Origin: Microcella putealis
GTDB taxonomy: Bacteria > Actinomycetota > Actinomycetes > Actinomycetales > Microbacteriaceae
Length of the DNA: 64,000 bases
Assembly: GCF_004216575.1 (NCBI RefSeq)
Contig: NZ_SGWW01000006.1
Coordinates: 27,564 to 91,563 of the forward strand
Direction: 5' to 3'
This document shows positions 46,859 through 54,788 of the stretch, in pieces; positions within the stretch are counted from its first letter, which is position 1; each line of letters opens with the position of its first letter. Below the pieces are notes generated by a model. That model was given only the letters and a program-made list of their open reading frames with translations. It made no database searches and was not told the origin of the DNA. A program made the position numbers and the translations under genes.

Positions 46859-47332
46859 ATGACCCGCCTCACCCGCCCCGCCGCTGTCCCCCTGTACGCC
46901 GCCGCGGCATCCCTCACCCTGCTGGGCGCGTTGACCGCGTGCTCTCCAGGAAGCATGACGGCGCCCGGCGACGTCGACGCCGGAGGCGGCTCGGGCAGCG
47001 AATCAACCAACCCTCCCGTCGAAGCGGGCGGCGACTACGCCGACGGCACGTACAGCGCCTCGGGCACCTACATTTCGCCGAACGGCACCGAGACAGTCGA
47101 CGTCGAAGTCACGATCGAGGGCAACACGATCACGGCGGTCACCGTCGACCCGAACCCCACCAACCCGACAACGTCGCGCTACCAGACGATGTTCGCGGGC
47201 GGCATCGAGGCCGAGGTCGTCGGCAAGGCCGTCGACGAGGTCGAGGTCACGCGCGTCGCCGGCTCGTCGCTGACGGGCGGCGGCTTCACCGACGCGCTCA
47301 ACGCCATCAAGGCGGATGCTCTCGCCGGCTGA
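46859..47332 (+). CDS. FMN-binding domain lipoprotein 2
   Basis: 157 residues, built like lipoprotein 1: lipobox (LGALTAC), Gly/Ser/Glu linker, then FMN_bind (YADGTYSASGTYISPNGTET, VTVDPNPTNPTTSRY, VAGSSLTGGGFTDALNAI). The Thr in SSLT is the predicted FMN attachment site. It is the first gene of the flavin operon and overlaps apbE by 17 bases. GGAG lies ahead of the ATG. The 250 bases between it and the divergent subtilase gene show no repeat or obvious promoter. Confidence 0.9.
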   Translation: MTRLTRPAAVPLYAAAASLTLLGALTACSPGSMTAPGDVDAGGGSGSESTNPPVEAGGDYADGTYSASGTYISPNGTETVDVEVTIEGNTITAVTVDPNPTNPTTSRYQTMFAGGIEAEVVGKAVDEVEVTRVAGSSLTGGGFTDALNAIKADALAG

Positions 47333-48224
47333 CGAGGTCGTCTGGCAGTTCGAGGCGATCGGCGCCCCCTGGCGCATCGACGTCGCGCCCGGAGCGCACG
47401 GCGACGGCGCCCAGGCCGATGTCCGCGCGGCGGTCGACGCACGCATCGAGCAGTTCGATCGCGACTGGTCGCGGTTTCGCGATGACTCGCTCGTCAGCCT
47501 GATTGGGCGAACGGGCGGCAGCCACCGACTTCCGCGCGATGCTGACGCCCTGTTCGCTCACTACCGCGAGCTGTACGAGATGACAGGCGGGCGCGTGAGC
47601 CCGCTCGTCGGCCGCTCGCTCGACCGCCTCGGCTACGACGCGGCCTACCGGCTGGCGCCGAGCGGCGAACCGATCGGGGCGCCAGTGTGGGATGACGCCC
47701 TCAGCCTGCGTACCGAGGGCGATCGCCTCGTGCTCGACGCCCCCTCCCCCGTCGGCATCGACGTCGGAGCGGCCGGCAAGGGGTACCTCGTCGATCTGGT
47801 CGCCGAACTGCTGATCGCCCGCGGGGCGCGCGGGGCGGTCGTCGACGGCAGTGGTGACCTGCGCGCCGTGGGCGAGTCGCGCATCCGCGTGGGGCTCGAG
47901 AATCCGGCGAATCCGTCGCTGGTCGTCGGCACGGCGACGCTCGAGTGCGGCCGGGCTCTGGCGGCCTCGGCCCCCAATCGGCGCGCGTGGGGCGACGGGC
48001 TGCACCACATCGTCGACGCGACCACGGGCATCCCGGTCGCGAACGGGGTCATCGCCACGTGGGCGGTCGCCGATTCGGCGCTCGTCGCCGACGGCGCGTC
48101 CACGGCGCTGTTCGTCGGCGAGCCGCGCGCAATCGCTGAGCGCCTCGGCGTCGAATACGTACGGATGCACGCGGACGGTCGCCTCGAGGCGAGCGCCGGG
48201 TGGAATGGAGAGGTGTTCGCATGA
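47316..48224 (+). CDS. apbE: FAD:protein FMN transferase
   Basis: 302 residues. MTGGRVSPLVGRSLDRLGYD, GIDVGAAGKGYLVDLVAELL, VDGSGDLRAVG and HHIVDATTGIP with WAVADSALVADGASTALF are the ApbE blocks, including the Asp/Thr metal ligands near the end. It transfers FMN from FAD to a Thr of the two neighbouring lipoproteins. No lipobox or signal peptide is seen, unlike many ApbE proteins, so it may act in the cytoplasm on proteins before export, or the start is misjudged. Its stop overlaps the next start (ATGA). Confidence 0.92.
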   Translation: MLSPADEVVWQFEAIGAPWRIDVAPGAHGDGAQADVRAAVDARIEQFDRDWSRFRDDSLVSLIGRTGGSHRLPRDADALFAHYRELYEMTGGRVSPLVGRSLDRLGYDAAYRLAPSGEPIGAPVWDDALSLRTEGDRLVLDAPSPVGIDVGAAGKGYLVDLVAELLIARGARGAVVDGSGDLRAVGESRIRVGLENPANPSLVVGTATLECGRALAASAPNRRAWGDGLHHIVDATTGIPVANGVIATWAVADSALVADGASTALFVGEPRAIAERLGVEYVRMHADGRLEASAGWNGEVFA

Positions 48225-49681
48225 GGGCGACAATCGACCGCGTTACCGGACAGGTGAGCATGTACCGCCTGACCGTCATCGCCACCGCGGCCGTGCTCGC
48301 GATGGGCATGCTGCTCGGAGCGCTCGGCGAACTGGGCTTCGAATGGTACGGCATTCTCGGCACGCTCGGCGTCGTGATGGTGGCGACGCTCGGCGCCAAC
48401 GAGATTGCGGCGCGGCTCGCTCGCGTCGTTCCGCACCGCGAGTCGAGCATCATCACGGCGCTGCTCATCACCTGCTTTGTGCCGCCGACGCTCGAACTGC
48501 GCGACCTCATGGGGGCCGCAGTCGCGGGCATCGCGGCGGCCCTGTCGAAGTACCTCATCGTGTGGCGGGGGCGGCACATCCTGAACCCGGCGGCGACGGG
48601 CGTCGTCATCGCCGGTTTCACGCAGTTGACGATCGGCTTCTGGTGGATCGGCACCCCCGCGATGCTGCCCGTCGTCGCTCTCGGCGCGCTGTTGCTGCTC
48701 GACCGCACGCGTCGCATGGACATCGGCCTGATCTTCATCGCCGTGACCGTCGCCATCATTGGCACCCGCATCACCCTGACGGGTGCCGAGCCGTTTGACG
48801 CGTACAGCTCGGTGCTGCTGCTCTTCCCCGTCGTGTTCCTCGCCGGATACATGCTGAGTGAGCCGCAGACACTGCCGCCGCGCCGCTGGCAGCAGTGGCT
48901 GGTTGCCGTCGTCACGGCCCTCGTTTTCTCGATTCCGTTCAATGCGGGGTTCCTCTACACGACCCCCGAACTCGCCCTCGTTGTCGGCAACATCGTGGGT
49001 TTCGCCGTCTCACGCCGCGGCGGCTTCGCGCTGCGCCTCACCGGTTCACGCGCGCTGTCCGACAGCGCGACTGAGTTCACGTTCACCCCGACCCGGCCGG
49101 TGCGCTTCGAGCCGGGCCAGTACCTCGAACTGCACCTGCCGCACAGCGCCGACCGCCGCGGCACGCGCCGCATCTTCTCGATCGCATCGGCCCCCGAGCA
49201 CGAGCAGATCTCGCTCGGCATGCGCACGCCCGACATCGGGTCGTCGTTCAAGAAGGTGCTGCGCGAGCTCGACGACGGCGCCACGGTGCAGGCAACGCAG
49301 GTTTCGGGCGACTTCCTGCTGCCGCGCGACCCCGCGACGCCCGTCGTTATGGTGGCGGGCGGCATCGGCGTCACCCCGTTCGCGAGCCAGCTCGCGTCGG
49401 CGACCGCGCGCGGCGAGACGCGCGACGTGCACGTCGTCTACGTGCCCTCGCGCCCCGACGAGGTGCTGTACCGCGATGTGCTCGAGGAGGCCGGCGCCAC
49501 CGTGACGGTGCTCGATCGCGACACTGAGATCACGGCGGATGCTCTGCGCGCGCTCGTGCCGGATCTTGCGTCGCGTCGCGGCTACGTCTCCGGCGCCCCG
49601 TCGCTCGTCGCCGACGCGGCGAGCGCGCTCCGCCGCGCGGGCGCCAAGCGCGTGAAGACCGACTACTTCGCGGGCTACTGA
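48221..49681 (+). CDS. RnfD/NqrB-like membrane domain fused to flavin reductase
   Basis: 486 residues. Residues 1-270 hold about nine helices with RnfD/NqrB-like blocks (SSIITALLITCFVPPTLEL and HILNPAATGVVIAG). Residues 275-486 are a ferredoxin-reductase fold: FAD-binding RRIFSIASAPEH, NAD(P)-binding VMVAGGIGVTPFASQL and YVSGAPSLV. No 2Fe-2S Cys cluster is present. This fused type is known in actinobacterial flavinylation loci, where it would pass electrons from cytoplasmic NAD(P)H across the membrane to the FMN lipoproteins. Start ATG overlaps apbE by 4 bases; a longer frame begins 7 codons earlier. Confidence 0.9.
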   Translation: MRATIDRVTGQVSMYRLTVIATAAVLAMGMLLGALGELGFEWYGILGTLGVVMVATLGANEIAARLARVVPHRESSIITALLITCFVPPTLELRDLMGAAVAGIAAALSKYLIVWRGRHILNPAATGVVIAGFTQLTIGFWWIGTPAMLPVVALGALLLLDRTRRMDIGLIFIAVTVAIIGTRITLTGAEPFDAYSSVLLLFPVVFLAGYMLSEPQTLPPRRWQQWLVAVVTALVFSIPFNAGFLYTTPELALVVGNIVGFAVSRRGGFALRLTGSRALSDSATEFTFTPTRPVRFEPGQYLELHLPHSADRRGTRRIFSIASAPEHEQISLGMRTPDIGSSFKKVLRELDDGATVQATQVSGDFLLPRDPATPVVMVAGGIGVTPFASQLASATARGETRDVHVVYVPSRPDEVLYRDVLEEAGATVTVLDRDTEITADALRALVPDLASRRGYVSGAPSLVADAASALRRAGAKRVKTDYFAGY

Positions 49682-49740
49682 GCGGCCTCACCACGCACGC
49701 GGTGGGCCGGGATCCACCCACTTTCGCCGTGCGCGAACCG

Positions 49741-49767
49741 CTAGCACTCTCGGGTGTCGAGTGCTAA
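49741..49767 (+). promoter_or_regulatory. CIRCE operator upstream of hsp20
   Basis: CTAGCACTC, nine bases, GAGTGCTAA: 17 of 18 arm positions match the HrcA consensus TTAGCACTC-N9-GAGTGCTAA. It lies 81 bases upstream of the hsp20 start and 11 bases before the HAIR element. Confidence 0.92.
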
Positions 49768-49777
49768 ATTATCCGTA

Positions 49778-49798
49778 GTTGAGTCGACTCGACTCAAC
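49778..49798 (+). promoter_or_regulatory. HAIR element (HspR site) upstream of hsp20
   Basis: GTTGAGT, seven bases, ACTCAAC. The HspR consensus is CTTGAGT-N7-ACTCAAG; the inner six bases of each arm match in full and the outermost base pair is changed from C-G to G-C. HspR would repress hsp20 at this site together with HrcA at the neighbouring CIRCE. Confidence 0.85.
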
Positions 49799-49848
49799 GT
49801 TGGCCACCCGCCACACCGGCGGGCGACGTGACCGAAAGGAGCCATCAC

Positions 49849-50271
49849 ATGACCATGTTCTTCGACCCATTCCGTGAGCTCGACCGCGTCGCCGGCACGC
49901 TGCTCGACCGCCGCGAAAGCCCTCGGCTGATGCCGATGGACGTGTACCGCGACGGCGACCACTACGTGCTGACCGCCGACCTCCCGGGCGTCGACCCGGG
50001 CAGCGTCGACGTTGATGTCGACGGCCAGTTGCTCACCATTCGTGCCGAGCGCACCCCGCGTTCGCAGGAGGGCGTGCAGTGGCTGACCCGCGAACGGCCG
50101 GCCGGCACCTACCTGCGCCAGCTCACCCTCGGGAAGGACATCGACACCGAGGGAATCAGCGCCCACTACGAAAACGGCGTACTGAGCGTCATGATCCCCG
50201 TGCTCGAGAAGGCGAAGCCGCGAAAGATCGCCGTCGAGACCACTCCGTCGCGCGCAGAGGTCACCGCGTAG
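49849..50271 (+). CDS. Small heat-shock protein (Hsp20/alpha-crystallin)
   Basis: 140 residues with an alpha-crystallin domain: PMDVYRDGDHYVLTADLPGVDPGSVDVDVDG, the GTYLRQLTLGKDIDTEGISAHYENGVLSVMIP block (A-x-x-x-n-GVL) and a PRKIAVE end resembling the I-x-V tail. It binds unfolded proteins without ATP. AAAGGA lies 8 bases before the ATG. CIRCE and HAIR elements control it. It is similar to mycobacterial Hsp20/Acr2-type proteins. Its 3' end overlaps the convergent metal ATPase gene by 11 bases. Confidence 0.93.
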   Translation: MTMFFDPFRELDRVAGTLLDRRESPRLMPMDVYRDGDHYVLTADLPGVDPGSVDVDVDGQLLTIRAERTPRSQEGVQWLTRERPAGTYLRQLTLGKDIDTEGISAHYENGVLSVMIPVLEKAKPRKIAVETTPSRAEVTA

Positions 50272-52165
50272 GGCTCGTCTCCCGCGCGACCATTCGGGCC
50301 GGCACCTGCTTGGTGCCGGCCCGAACGGCGCGGAGGGCCGCGAGAATCGCGACCAGGTCGACGACCTCCTGCAGCAGCGCCCCCGCGACGGCGGGCAGCA
50401 GCCCGGCGGCCGCGACGAGCATGAGGCCGACCGAGATGATGATGCCGAGCCAGATGCTCTGCAGGGCGATGCGCACGGTCTGCGTGCCGATGGTGACCGC
50501 CTCGACGACGCGCGAGACGTCGTCGAGGAGGACGACGGCATCCGCGCTTTCACCGGCGGCCGTCGAGCCTCGCGCGCCCATCGCGATGCCGACGTCGGCG
50601 ACGGCGAGCACGGGGGCGTCGTTGACGCCGTCGCCCACCATGACGACGGGCCGCGGCGTCGCATCGCGAATGATGCGCACCTTGTCGTCGGGGAGGCACT
50701 CGGCGTGCACCTCGTCGATGCCGAGCCCCGCGGCGATGGGCCGCGCCGTCGCATCGACGTCGCCCGTGACCATCAGCACGCGCTGGATGCCCTGCTCGCG
50801 CAGGGCGCGGACGGTCGCCTCCGCTTCCTCTCGCACCCGGTCGCGCAGGATGATCGTGCCGGCGAAGCGCCCGTCGACCGCCGCGTAAACGGCAGCCTCT
50901 CCGCTCGGCAGTTCGGGACGGGAGAGCGGCGCGGCGTCAGAGGCGAGGGCCTCGGCAACGAAGGCTGGCTTGCCGACGACGAGCGCCCGACCATCGAGGG
51001 TGGCGGCGACGCCGTGGGTCGCCACCTCTCGGGCGTCGGTCGACTCGCTGAGGGCGAGGCCACGGTTCTCGGCGGCCTGCTGCAGCGCTGCCGCAAGCAC
51101 GTGCGACGAATAGCGTTCGGCGCTGCCCACGATGCGCAGCAGCTCGTCGGCGGTGAGCTGTGCCGTTCCCTCGCCGCTCGCGGGGCGCACGTCGACGACC
51201 TCGGGATGCCCCTTCGTGAGGGTGCCGGTCTTGTCGAAGGCGACGGTTCGGGCGCGTGAGAGCTTTTCGAGCGTGCCCGCATTCTTCACGACGACGCCGT
51301 GGCGCGCGGCGCTCGACATGCCGCCCATGAAGGCGACGGGCGCTGCGATCAGCAGCGGGCACGGGGTCGCCACGACGAGCACTTCGGCAAAGCGCACGGG
51401 GTCGCCGCTGACCGCCCAGGCGATGCCCGCGATCGCGAGGCTCAGCAGGGTGAAGGGCACGGCGTAGCGGTCGGCGAGGCGCACGAGCGGCGCCTTCGAC
51501 GCGGAGGCCTCGCGCACCAGCTCGACGATGCGCTGGTACTGGCTGTCAGCGGCGAGCGCCGACGCGATGACCTCGACGGCGGCGGGGCCGTTGACCGAAC
51601 CGCTCAGCACCTCGTCGCCCGCGACCTTGTCGACCGGCAGGCTCTCTCCGGTGAGCGACGACTCGTCGAACGATCCCTCGAGGGAGGCGAGGCGCGCATC
51701 CACGGGAACGATTTCGGCCGGGCGCACAAGCAGCCGGTCGCCGATCGCGACCGCGTCGACGGGGATGTCGTCGATTGCGCCGTCGGGGCCGATGCGGTGG
51801 GCGCGCTGCGGCACCCGGTCGAGCAGGGCGCTGAGTTCGCGACGGGCGCGGTGCTCGGCGTAATCTTCGAGCGCTTCGCCCCCGGCGAGCATCAGCACGA
51901 TGATCAGGCTCGCCCAGTACTCGCCGACCAGCAGGGTCGCGACGATCGCGGTGACGGCAAGCAGGTCGAGGCCGAGCTGGCCCGCGATCATGCTTCGGAT
52001 CATCGCGACGCCCTCCTTGAGGGCGACCGCGCCGGCAAACACCGACACCAGGATGCGCGCCGCCGTCTCGAGGTCCGCCGCGGCAAGCAGAAGCCCCACG
52101 GCACCGACCGCGAGCGCGGCCGCGACGAGCGGGTAGCGGCGGAGTGCTGCAGTGAGCCGGGTCAT
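50261..52165 (-). CDS. P1B-type heavy-metal translocating ATPase, TPC type
   Basis: 634 residues. No N-terminal metal-binding domain. Blocks: FDESSLTGESLPVDK (TGE), TPCPLLIAAP in the metal-site helix, FDKTGTLTKGHPE (phosphorylated Asp), the SSHVLAAALQ segment where the nucleotide-binding HP motif usually lies, and GDGVNDAPVLAVADVGIAMG. The metal motif reads TPC rather than CPC, so copper/silver specificity is not supported; TPC-type pumps are poorly characterised, with Ni/Fe/Co suggested for relatives. It lies 86 bases after a Cys-rich micro-protein gene with a CsoR-like switch. The last 10 codons overlap hsp20. Confidence 0.88.
   Translation of the reverse strand: MTRLTAALRRYPLVAAALAVGAVGLLLAAADLETAARILVSVFAGAVALKEGVAMIRSMIAGQLGLDLLAVTAIVATLLVGEYWASLIIVLMLAGGEALEDYAEHRARRELSALLDRVPQRAHRIGPDGAIDDIPVDAVAIGDRLLVRPAEIVPVDARLASLEGSFDESSLTGESLPVDKVAGDEVLSGSVNGPAAVEVIASALAADSQYQRIVELVREASASKAPLVRLADRYAVPFTLLSLAIAGIAWAVSGDPVRFAEVLVVATPCPLLIAAPVAFMGGMSSAARHGVVVKNAGTLEKLSRARTVAFDKTGTLTKGHPEVVDVRPASGEGTAQLTADELLRIVGSAERYSSHVLAAALQQAAENRGLALSESTDAREVATHGVAATLDGRALVVGKPAFVAEALASDAAPLSRPELPSGEAAVYAAVDGRFAGTIILRDRVREEAEATVRALREQGIQRVLMVTGDVDATARPIAAGLGIDEVHAECLPDDKVRIIRDATPRPVVMVGDGVNDAPVLAVADVGIAMGARGSTAAGESADAVVLLDDVSRVVEAVTIGTQTVRIALQSIWLGIIISVGLMLVAAAGLLPAVAGALLQEVVDLVAILAALRAVRAGTKQVPARMVARETSPTR
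50293..50325 (+). terminator. Hairpin terminator of hsp20 inside the ATPase gene
   Basis: Perfect 14-bp inverted repeat TTCGGGCCGGCACC/GGTGCCGGCCCGAA with a 5-base loop, 21 bases after the hsp20 stop. It is within the ATPase coding region near its C-terminus, so the last codons of the ATPase are constrained by the hairpin. Confidence 0.5.
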
Positions 52166-52251
52166 GTTCTAGGTGTACGCCGATGTGCCGGCGGAATCCA
52201 GCAAGGCCAGGCTCGCCTCAGTGCGGGTGTCGAGGCGCGCCGCGACGGGTC

Positions 52252-52371
52252 TTAAGCCGCGCAGCTGCAGCGCTCGTCGGCAGAGAATGGCGCGAGCGCC
52301 TCCTCGACGTGCTGGCCGCAGCCCGTCCAGGTGACCTTGCCGCAGGTGGCGCAGCGAATGGGTGAGCACAT
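52252..52371 (-). CDS. 39-residue Cys-rich micro-protein
   Basis: Read directly from the minus strand: MCSPIRCATCGKVTWTGCGQ, then HVEEALAPFSADERCSC and AA. Six cysteines (positions 2, 7, 10, 18, 35, 37): two are an RCATCG pair, one in TGCGQH, and a CSC pair near the end, so metal or zinc-ribbon binding is likely. AAAGGA lies 7 bases ahead of the ATG. Similar tiny MCxPIRCxTCGKxTWxGCGxH proteins occur widely in Actinobacteria (from memory) without known function. It sits upstream of a metal ATPase and is driven by a promoter with a CsoR-like operator. A shuttling role in metal handling is a guess. Confidence 0.85.
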   Translation of the reverse strand: MCSPIRCATCGKVTWTGCGQHVEEALAPFSADERCSCAA

Positions 52372-52416
52372 GGGCAGTCCTTTCGATCGTGGATGCGTCG
52401 TCGACGCGTCACCCTC

Positions 52417-52445
52417 AAGATACCCCCGGGGGTATTTTCGCGCAA
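52417..52445 (-). promoter_or_regulatory. Promoter with CsoR-like operator in the spacer
   Basis: Minus strand: TTGCGC (52440-52445), 17 bases, TATCTT (52417-52422). The spacer holds the perfect 16-bp palindrome ATACCCCCGGGGGTAT (52420-52435), which matches the G/C-run palindromes bound by CsoR/RcnR-type repressors (TACCCC...GGGGTA). A repressor there would block RNA polymerase and release on metal. No CsoR gene is in the window. Confidence 0.7.
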
Positions 52446-52464
52446 GTCGGTGCGTGCCGGAGGG

Positions 52465-52512
52465 TTAACGACCGGATGCCCGTGGTTCGCACCACGGGCA
52501 TCCGGTCGTTAA
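52465..52512. terminator. Perfect 22-bp terminator after icd
   Basis: Arms 52465-52486 and 52491-52512, perfect inverted repeat beginning TTAACGACCGGATGCCC with the loop TCGC, 24 bases after the icd stop. The TTAA ends give a short T run on either strand. Confidence 0.8.
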
Positions 52513-52536
52513 GTCGCATCGCGACGCGATCAGCGA

Positions 52537-53754
52537 CTACGCGCCGAGGCGAGACTTCAGGTTCTCGTCGAGGGCCGCGAGGAAGTCCTCGGTGGTCAGC
52601 CACTCCTGGTCGGGGCTGACGAGCAGCGCCAGGTCTTTCGTCATCTTGCCGCTCTCGACCGTCTTGATGACGACATCTTCGAGCGTCTCGGCGAACTCGA
52701 TGAGGGCCTGGTTGTCGTCGAGCTTGCCGCGGTGCATGAGGCCACGGGTCCACGCGAAGATCGAGGCGATCGGGTTTGTCGACGTGGGCTTGCCCTGCTG
52801 GTGCTGGCGGTAGTGACGGGTCACCGTGCCGTGGGCAGCCTCGGCCTCGACGATCTTGCCGTCGGGCGTCGTCAGCACGCTGGTCATGAGGCCGAGCGAG
52901 CCGAAGCCCTGCGCGACGGTGTCGGACTGCACGTCGCCGTCGTAGTTCTTGCACGCCCAGACGTAGCCGCCCTCCCACTTCATGGCGCTGGCGACCATGT
53001 CGTCAATGAGGCGGTGTTCGTAGGTGATGCCGGCGGCCTCGAACTTGTCCTTGAACTCGGTCTCGTAGATCTCTTGGAAGAGGTCCTTGAAGCGGCCGTC
53101 GTAGGCCTTCAGGATGGTGTTCTTCGTCGAGAGGTAGACCGGGTAGCCGCGCGAGAGGCCGTAGTTCAGCGAGGCGCGGGCGAAGTCGATGATCGACGCG
53201 TCGAGGTTGTACTGCACCTGGGCGATGCCGTCGCCGGGCGACTGGTAGACCTCGAACTTCTGCGGCTCGCCGCCGTCTTTCGGGGTGAACTCGACGGTGA
53301 GCGTGCCCTCGCCCTTGAACAGGAAGTCGGTGGCGCGGTACTGGTCGCCGAACGCGTGACGGCCGATGATGATCGGCTTGTTCCAGCCCGGCACGAGGCG
53401 CGGGATGTTCGAGATGATGATCGGCTCGCGGAAGATCACGCCGCCGAGAATGTTGCGGATCGTGCCGTTCGGGCTGCGCCACATCTTCTTCAGGCCGAAC
53501 TCTTCGACGCGCGCCTCGTCGGGGGTGATCGTCGCGCACTTCACGCCGACACCGTGCTTCTGGATGGCGTGGGCCGCGTCGATCGTGACCTGGTCGTCGG
53601 TCTCGTCGCGGTGCTGAATGCCGAGGTCGTAGTACTCGAGCGTGACGTCGAGGTAGGGGTGGATCAGGCGGTCCTTGATGAACTGCCAAATGATGCGGGT
53701 CATCTCATCGCCGTCGAGTTCGACGACGGTGCCTTCGACCTTGATCTTCTCCAT
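52537..53754 (-). CDS. icd: NADP-dependent isocitrate dehydrogenase (homodimeric, subfamily II)
   Basis: 405 residues. [54 protein letters not shown] (substrate serine region SPNGTIRN), [12 protein letters not shown] and [24 protein letters not shown] (metal Asp cluster) match eukaryote-like homodimeric IDH, distinct from the short E. coli and the large monomeric forms. It oxidises isocitrate to 2-oxoglutarate with NADPH. A 100-base leader follows a TAGGCT -10 box at 53862-53867. A palindrome overlaps the -35 position. Confidence 0.96.
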   Translation of the reverse strand: MEKIKVEGTVVELDGDEMTRIIWQFIKDRLIHPYLDVTLEYYDLGIQHRDETDDQVTIDAAHAIQKHGVGVKCATITPDEARVEEFGLKKMWRSPNGTIRNILGGVIFREPIIISNIPRLVPGWNKPIIIGRHAFGDQYRATDFLFKGEGTLTVEFTPKDGGEPQKFEVYQSPGDGIAQVQYNLDASIIDFARASLNYGLSRGYPVYLSTKNTILKAYDGRFKDLFQEIYETEFKDKFEAAGITYEHRLIDDMVASAMKWEGGYVWACKNYDGDVQSDTVAQGFGSLGLMTSVLTTPDGKIVEAEAAHGTVTRHYRQHQQGKPTSTNPIASIFAWTRGLMHRGKLDDNQALIEFAETLEDVVIKTVESGKMTKDLALLVSPDQEWLTTEDFLAALDENLKSRLGA

Positions 53755-53884
53755 GCGGGGCCTTTCGGTTGGGTCTGTCGCACGTCGGTGGCGCCCGCGG
53801 CGAGGGATGCGCGGCAGGCGGGGCCGCGAAGCGGCCGAGGGCGCGGATGCGCGCCGTGTTCAGCCTACCGCGTCCCCCGATTTG

Positions 53885-53898
53885 TCTCGACATCGAGA
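53885..53898 (-). promoter_or_regulatory. Palindromic operator candidate at the icd promoter
   Basis: TCTCGA-CA-TCGAGA, perfect 6-2-6 arms, extending to an imperfect 20-bp palindrome (53882-53901). It falls where the -35 box of the icd promoter would be (17 bases before TAGGCT at 53862-53867). A repressor of a TCA-cycle gene could bind here; the regulator is not known to me. It also lies 46 bases upstream of the GNAT gene. Confidence 0.5.
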
Positions 53899-53943
53899 TA
53901 ACTGTTCACGCGGCGGACATGGCCGTCCTCTACCCTGGGGGCC

Positions 53944-54396
53944 ATGGGTGACTTGCGCGTAGAAGAGCTGTCGGCAAAAACCATCGTGGCTGCGAACGGC
54001 CTGACGCTGCGGCCCGGCCAAGAGCAGTACGTCACGCCGGTGTCGTACTCGGCCAATGACGCGTACTTGAACCCGACCACCACGTGGGCGCGCGTCGTGC
54101 TCGACGGCGACGAGGTCGTCGGCTTCGTGCGCGGCAACTTCGACCCCGACAACCCGCGCGAAGAGTTCCGCTCGTGCGTCTGGCGCATCAACGTTGACGC
54201 GGGCGCCCAAGGCCGCGGAGTCGGCCGCTTCGCCGTGCGCGAGCTCGCCAACGAGGCGCGCACCCGCGGCTTCGAGACGCTGCACGTGATCTGGGAGATC
54301 GGCGACGACGGCCCCGGCGACTTCTTCCGCCGCATCGGCTTCGTCGAGGTCGGCGAGACCGAGTACGGCGAGATCATCGGCAAGCTCGCCATCTAA
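53944..54396 (+). CDS. GNAT family N-acetyltransferase
   Basis: 150 residues. Core VVGFVRGNFDPDNP, WRINVDAGAQGRGVGRFAVRELANEAR (acetyl-CoA loop QGRGVG) and FFRRIGFVEVGETEYGE identify a GNAT, closest in layout to SpeG/diamine-type enzymes. The first 40 residues are unlike other GNATs. The ATG lies 7 bases after TACCCT (53931-53936), so the mRNA is probably leaderless. The substrate is unknown. Confidence 0.85.
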   Translation: MGDLRVEELSAKTIVAANGLTLRPGQEQYVTPVSYSANDAYLNPTTTWARVVLDGDEVVGFVRGNFDPDNPREEFRSCVWRINVDAGAQGRGVGRFAVRELANEARTRGFETLHVIWEIGDDGPGDFFRRIGFVEVGETEYGEIIGKLAI

Positions 54397-54421
54397 CGGC
54401 GGCGACCGTGCGCTGCCGACC

Positions 54422-54784
54422 GTGAACGCGCATCCGGCCGAGCGGGCCGACGAGGCGCCCCTCGACTTTGCGGGCGCGGTCCTCACGATCGTCGAGCTCA
54501 TCCCGCCTGCACGCGTCATGAGTTACGGCGACGTGGCCGCGACGCTCGGATCGCGCGGGGCGCGCGCCGTCGGCCGCGTCATGGCCGAGCACGGCGGCTC
54601 GGTCGCCTGGTGGCGCGTGATCCGCGCCGACGGTCGGCCTCCGGCCGGTCACGAGGCGGATGCTGTCGCCGAGTACCGCAGGGAGGGGACGCCGCTCACG
54701 GCCGCCTCCGCGCACGCGGGCGCCGACCCGCTCGACGTACGCGTCGATCTCTCTCGCGCACGCTGGGAGCCTGACCTAGACTGA
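54422..54784 (+). CDS. Alkyltransferase-like protein (ATL), catalytic Cys lost
   Basis: 120 residues of the MGMT DNA-binding domain: VVELIPPARVMSYGDVAATLGS-like helix-turn-helix start and RAVGRVMAEH. The PCHRV motif of the methyltransferase reads AWWRVIRADG, with Trp for the reactive Cys. ATL proteins bind O6-alkylguanine and hand it to nucleotide excision repair. GTG start. The end (LDVRVDLSRARWEPDLD) is a short extension. It lies 26 bases after the GNAT gene on the same strand and may be co-transcribed. Confidence 0.9.
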   Translation: MNAHPAERADEAPLDFAGAVLTIVELIPPARVMSYGDVAATLGSRGARAVGRVMAEHGGSVAWWRVIRADGRPPAGHEADAVAEYRREGTPLTAASAHAGADPLDVRVDLSRARWEPDLD

Positions 54785-54788
54785 ACGT

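Noticed and set aside
46609..47010. N-terminal extension of the subtilase
   Set aside because: It would run into the opposing lipoprotein gene and lacks a signal peptide; the GTG at 46608 yields a proper signal sequence.
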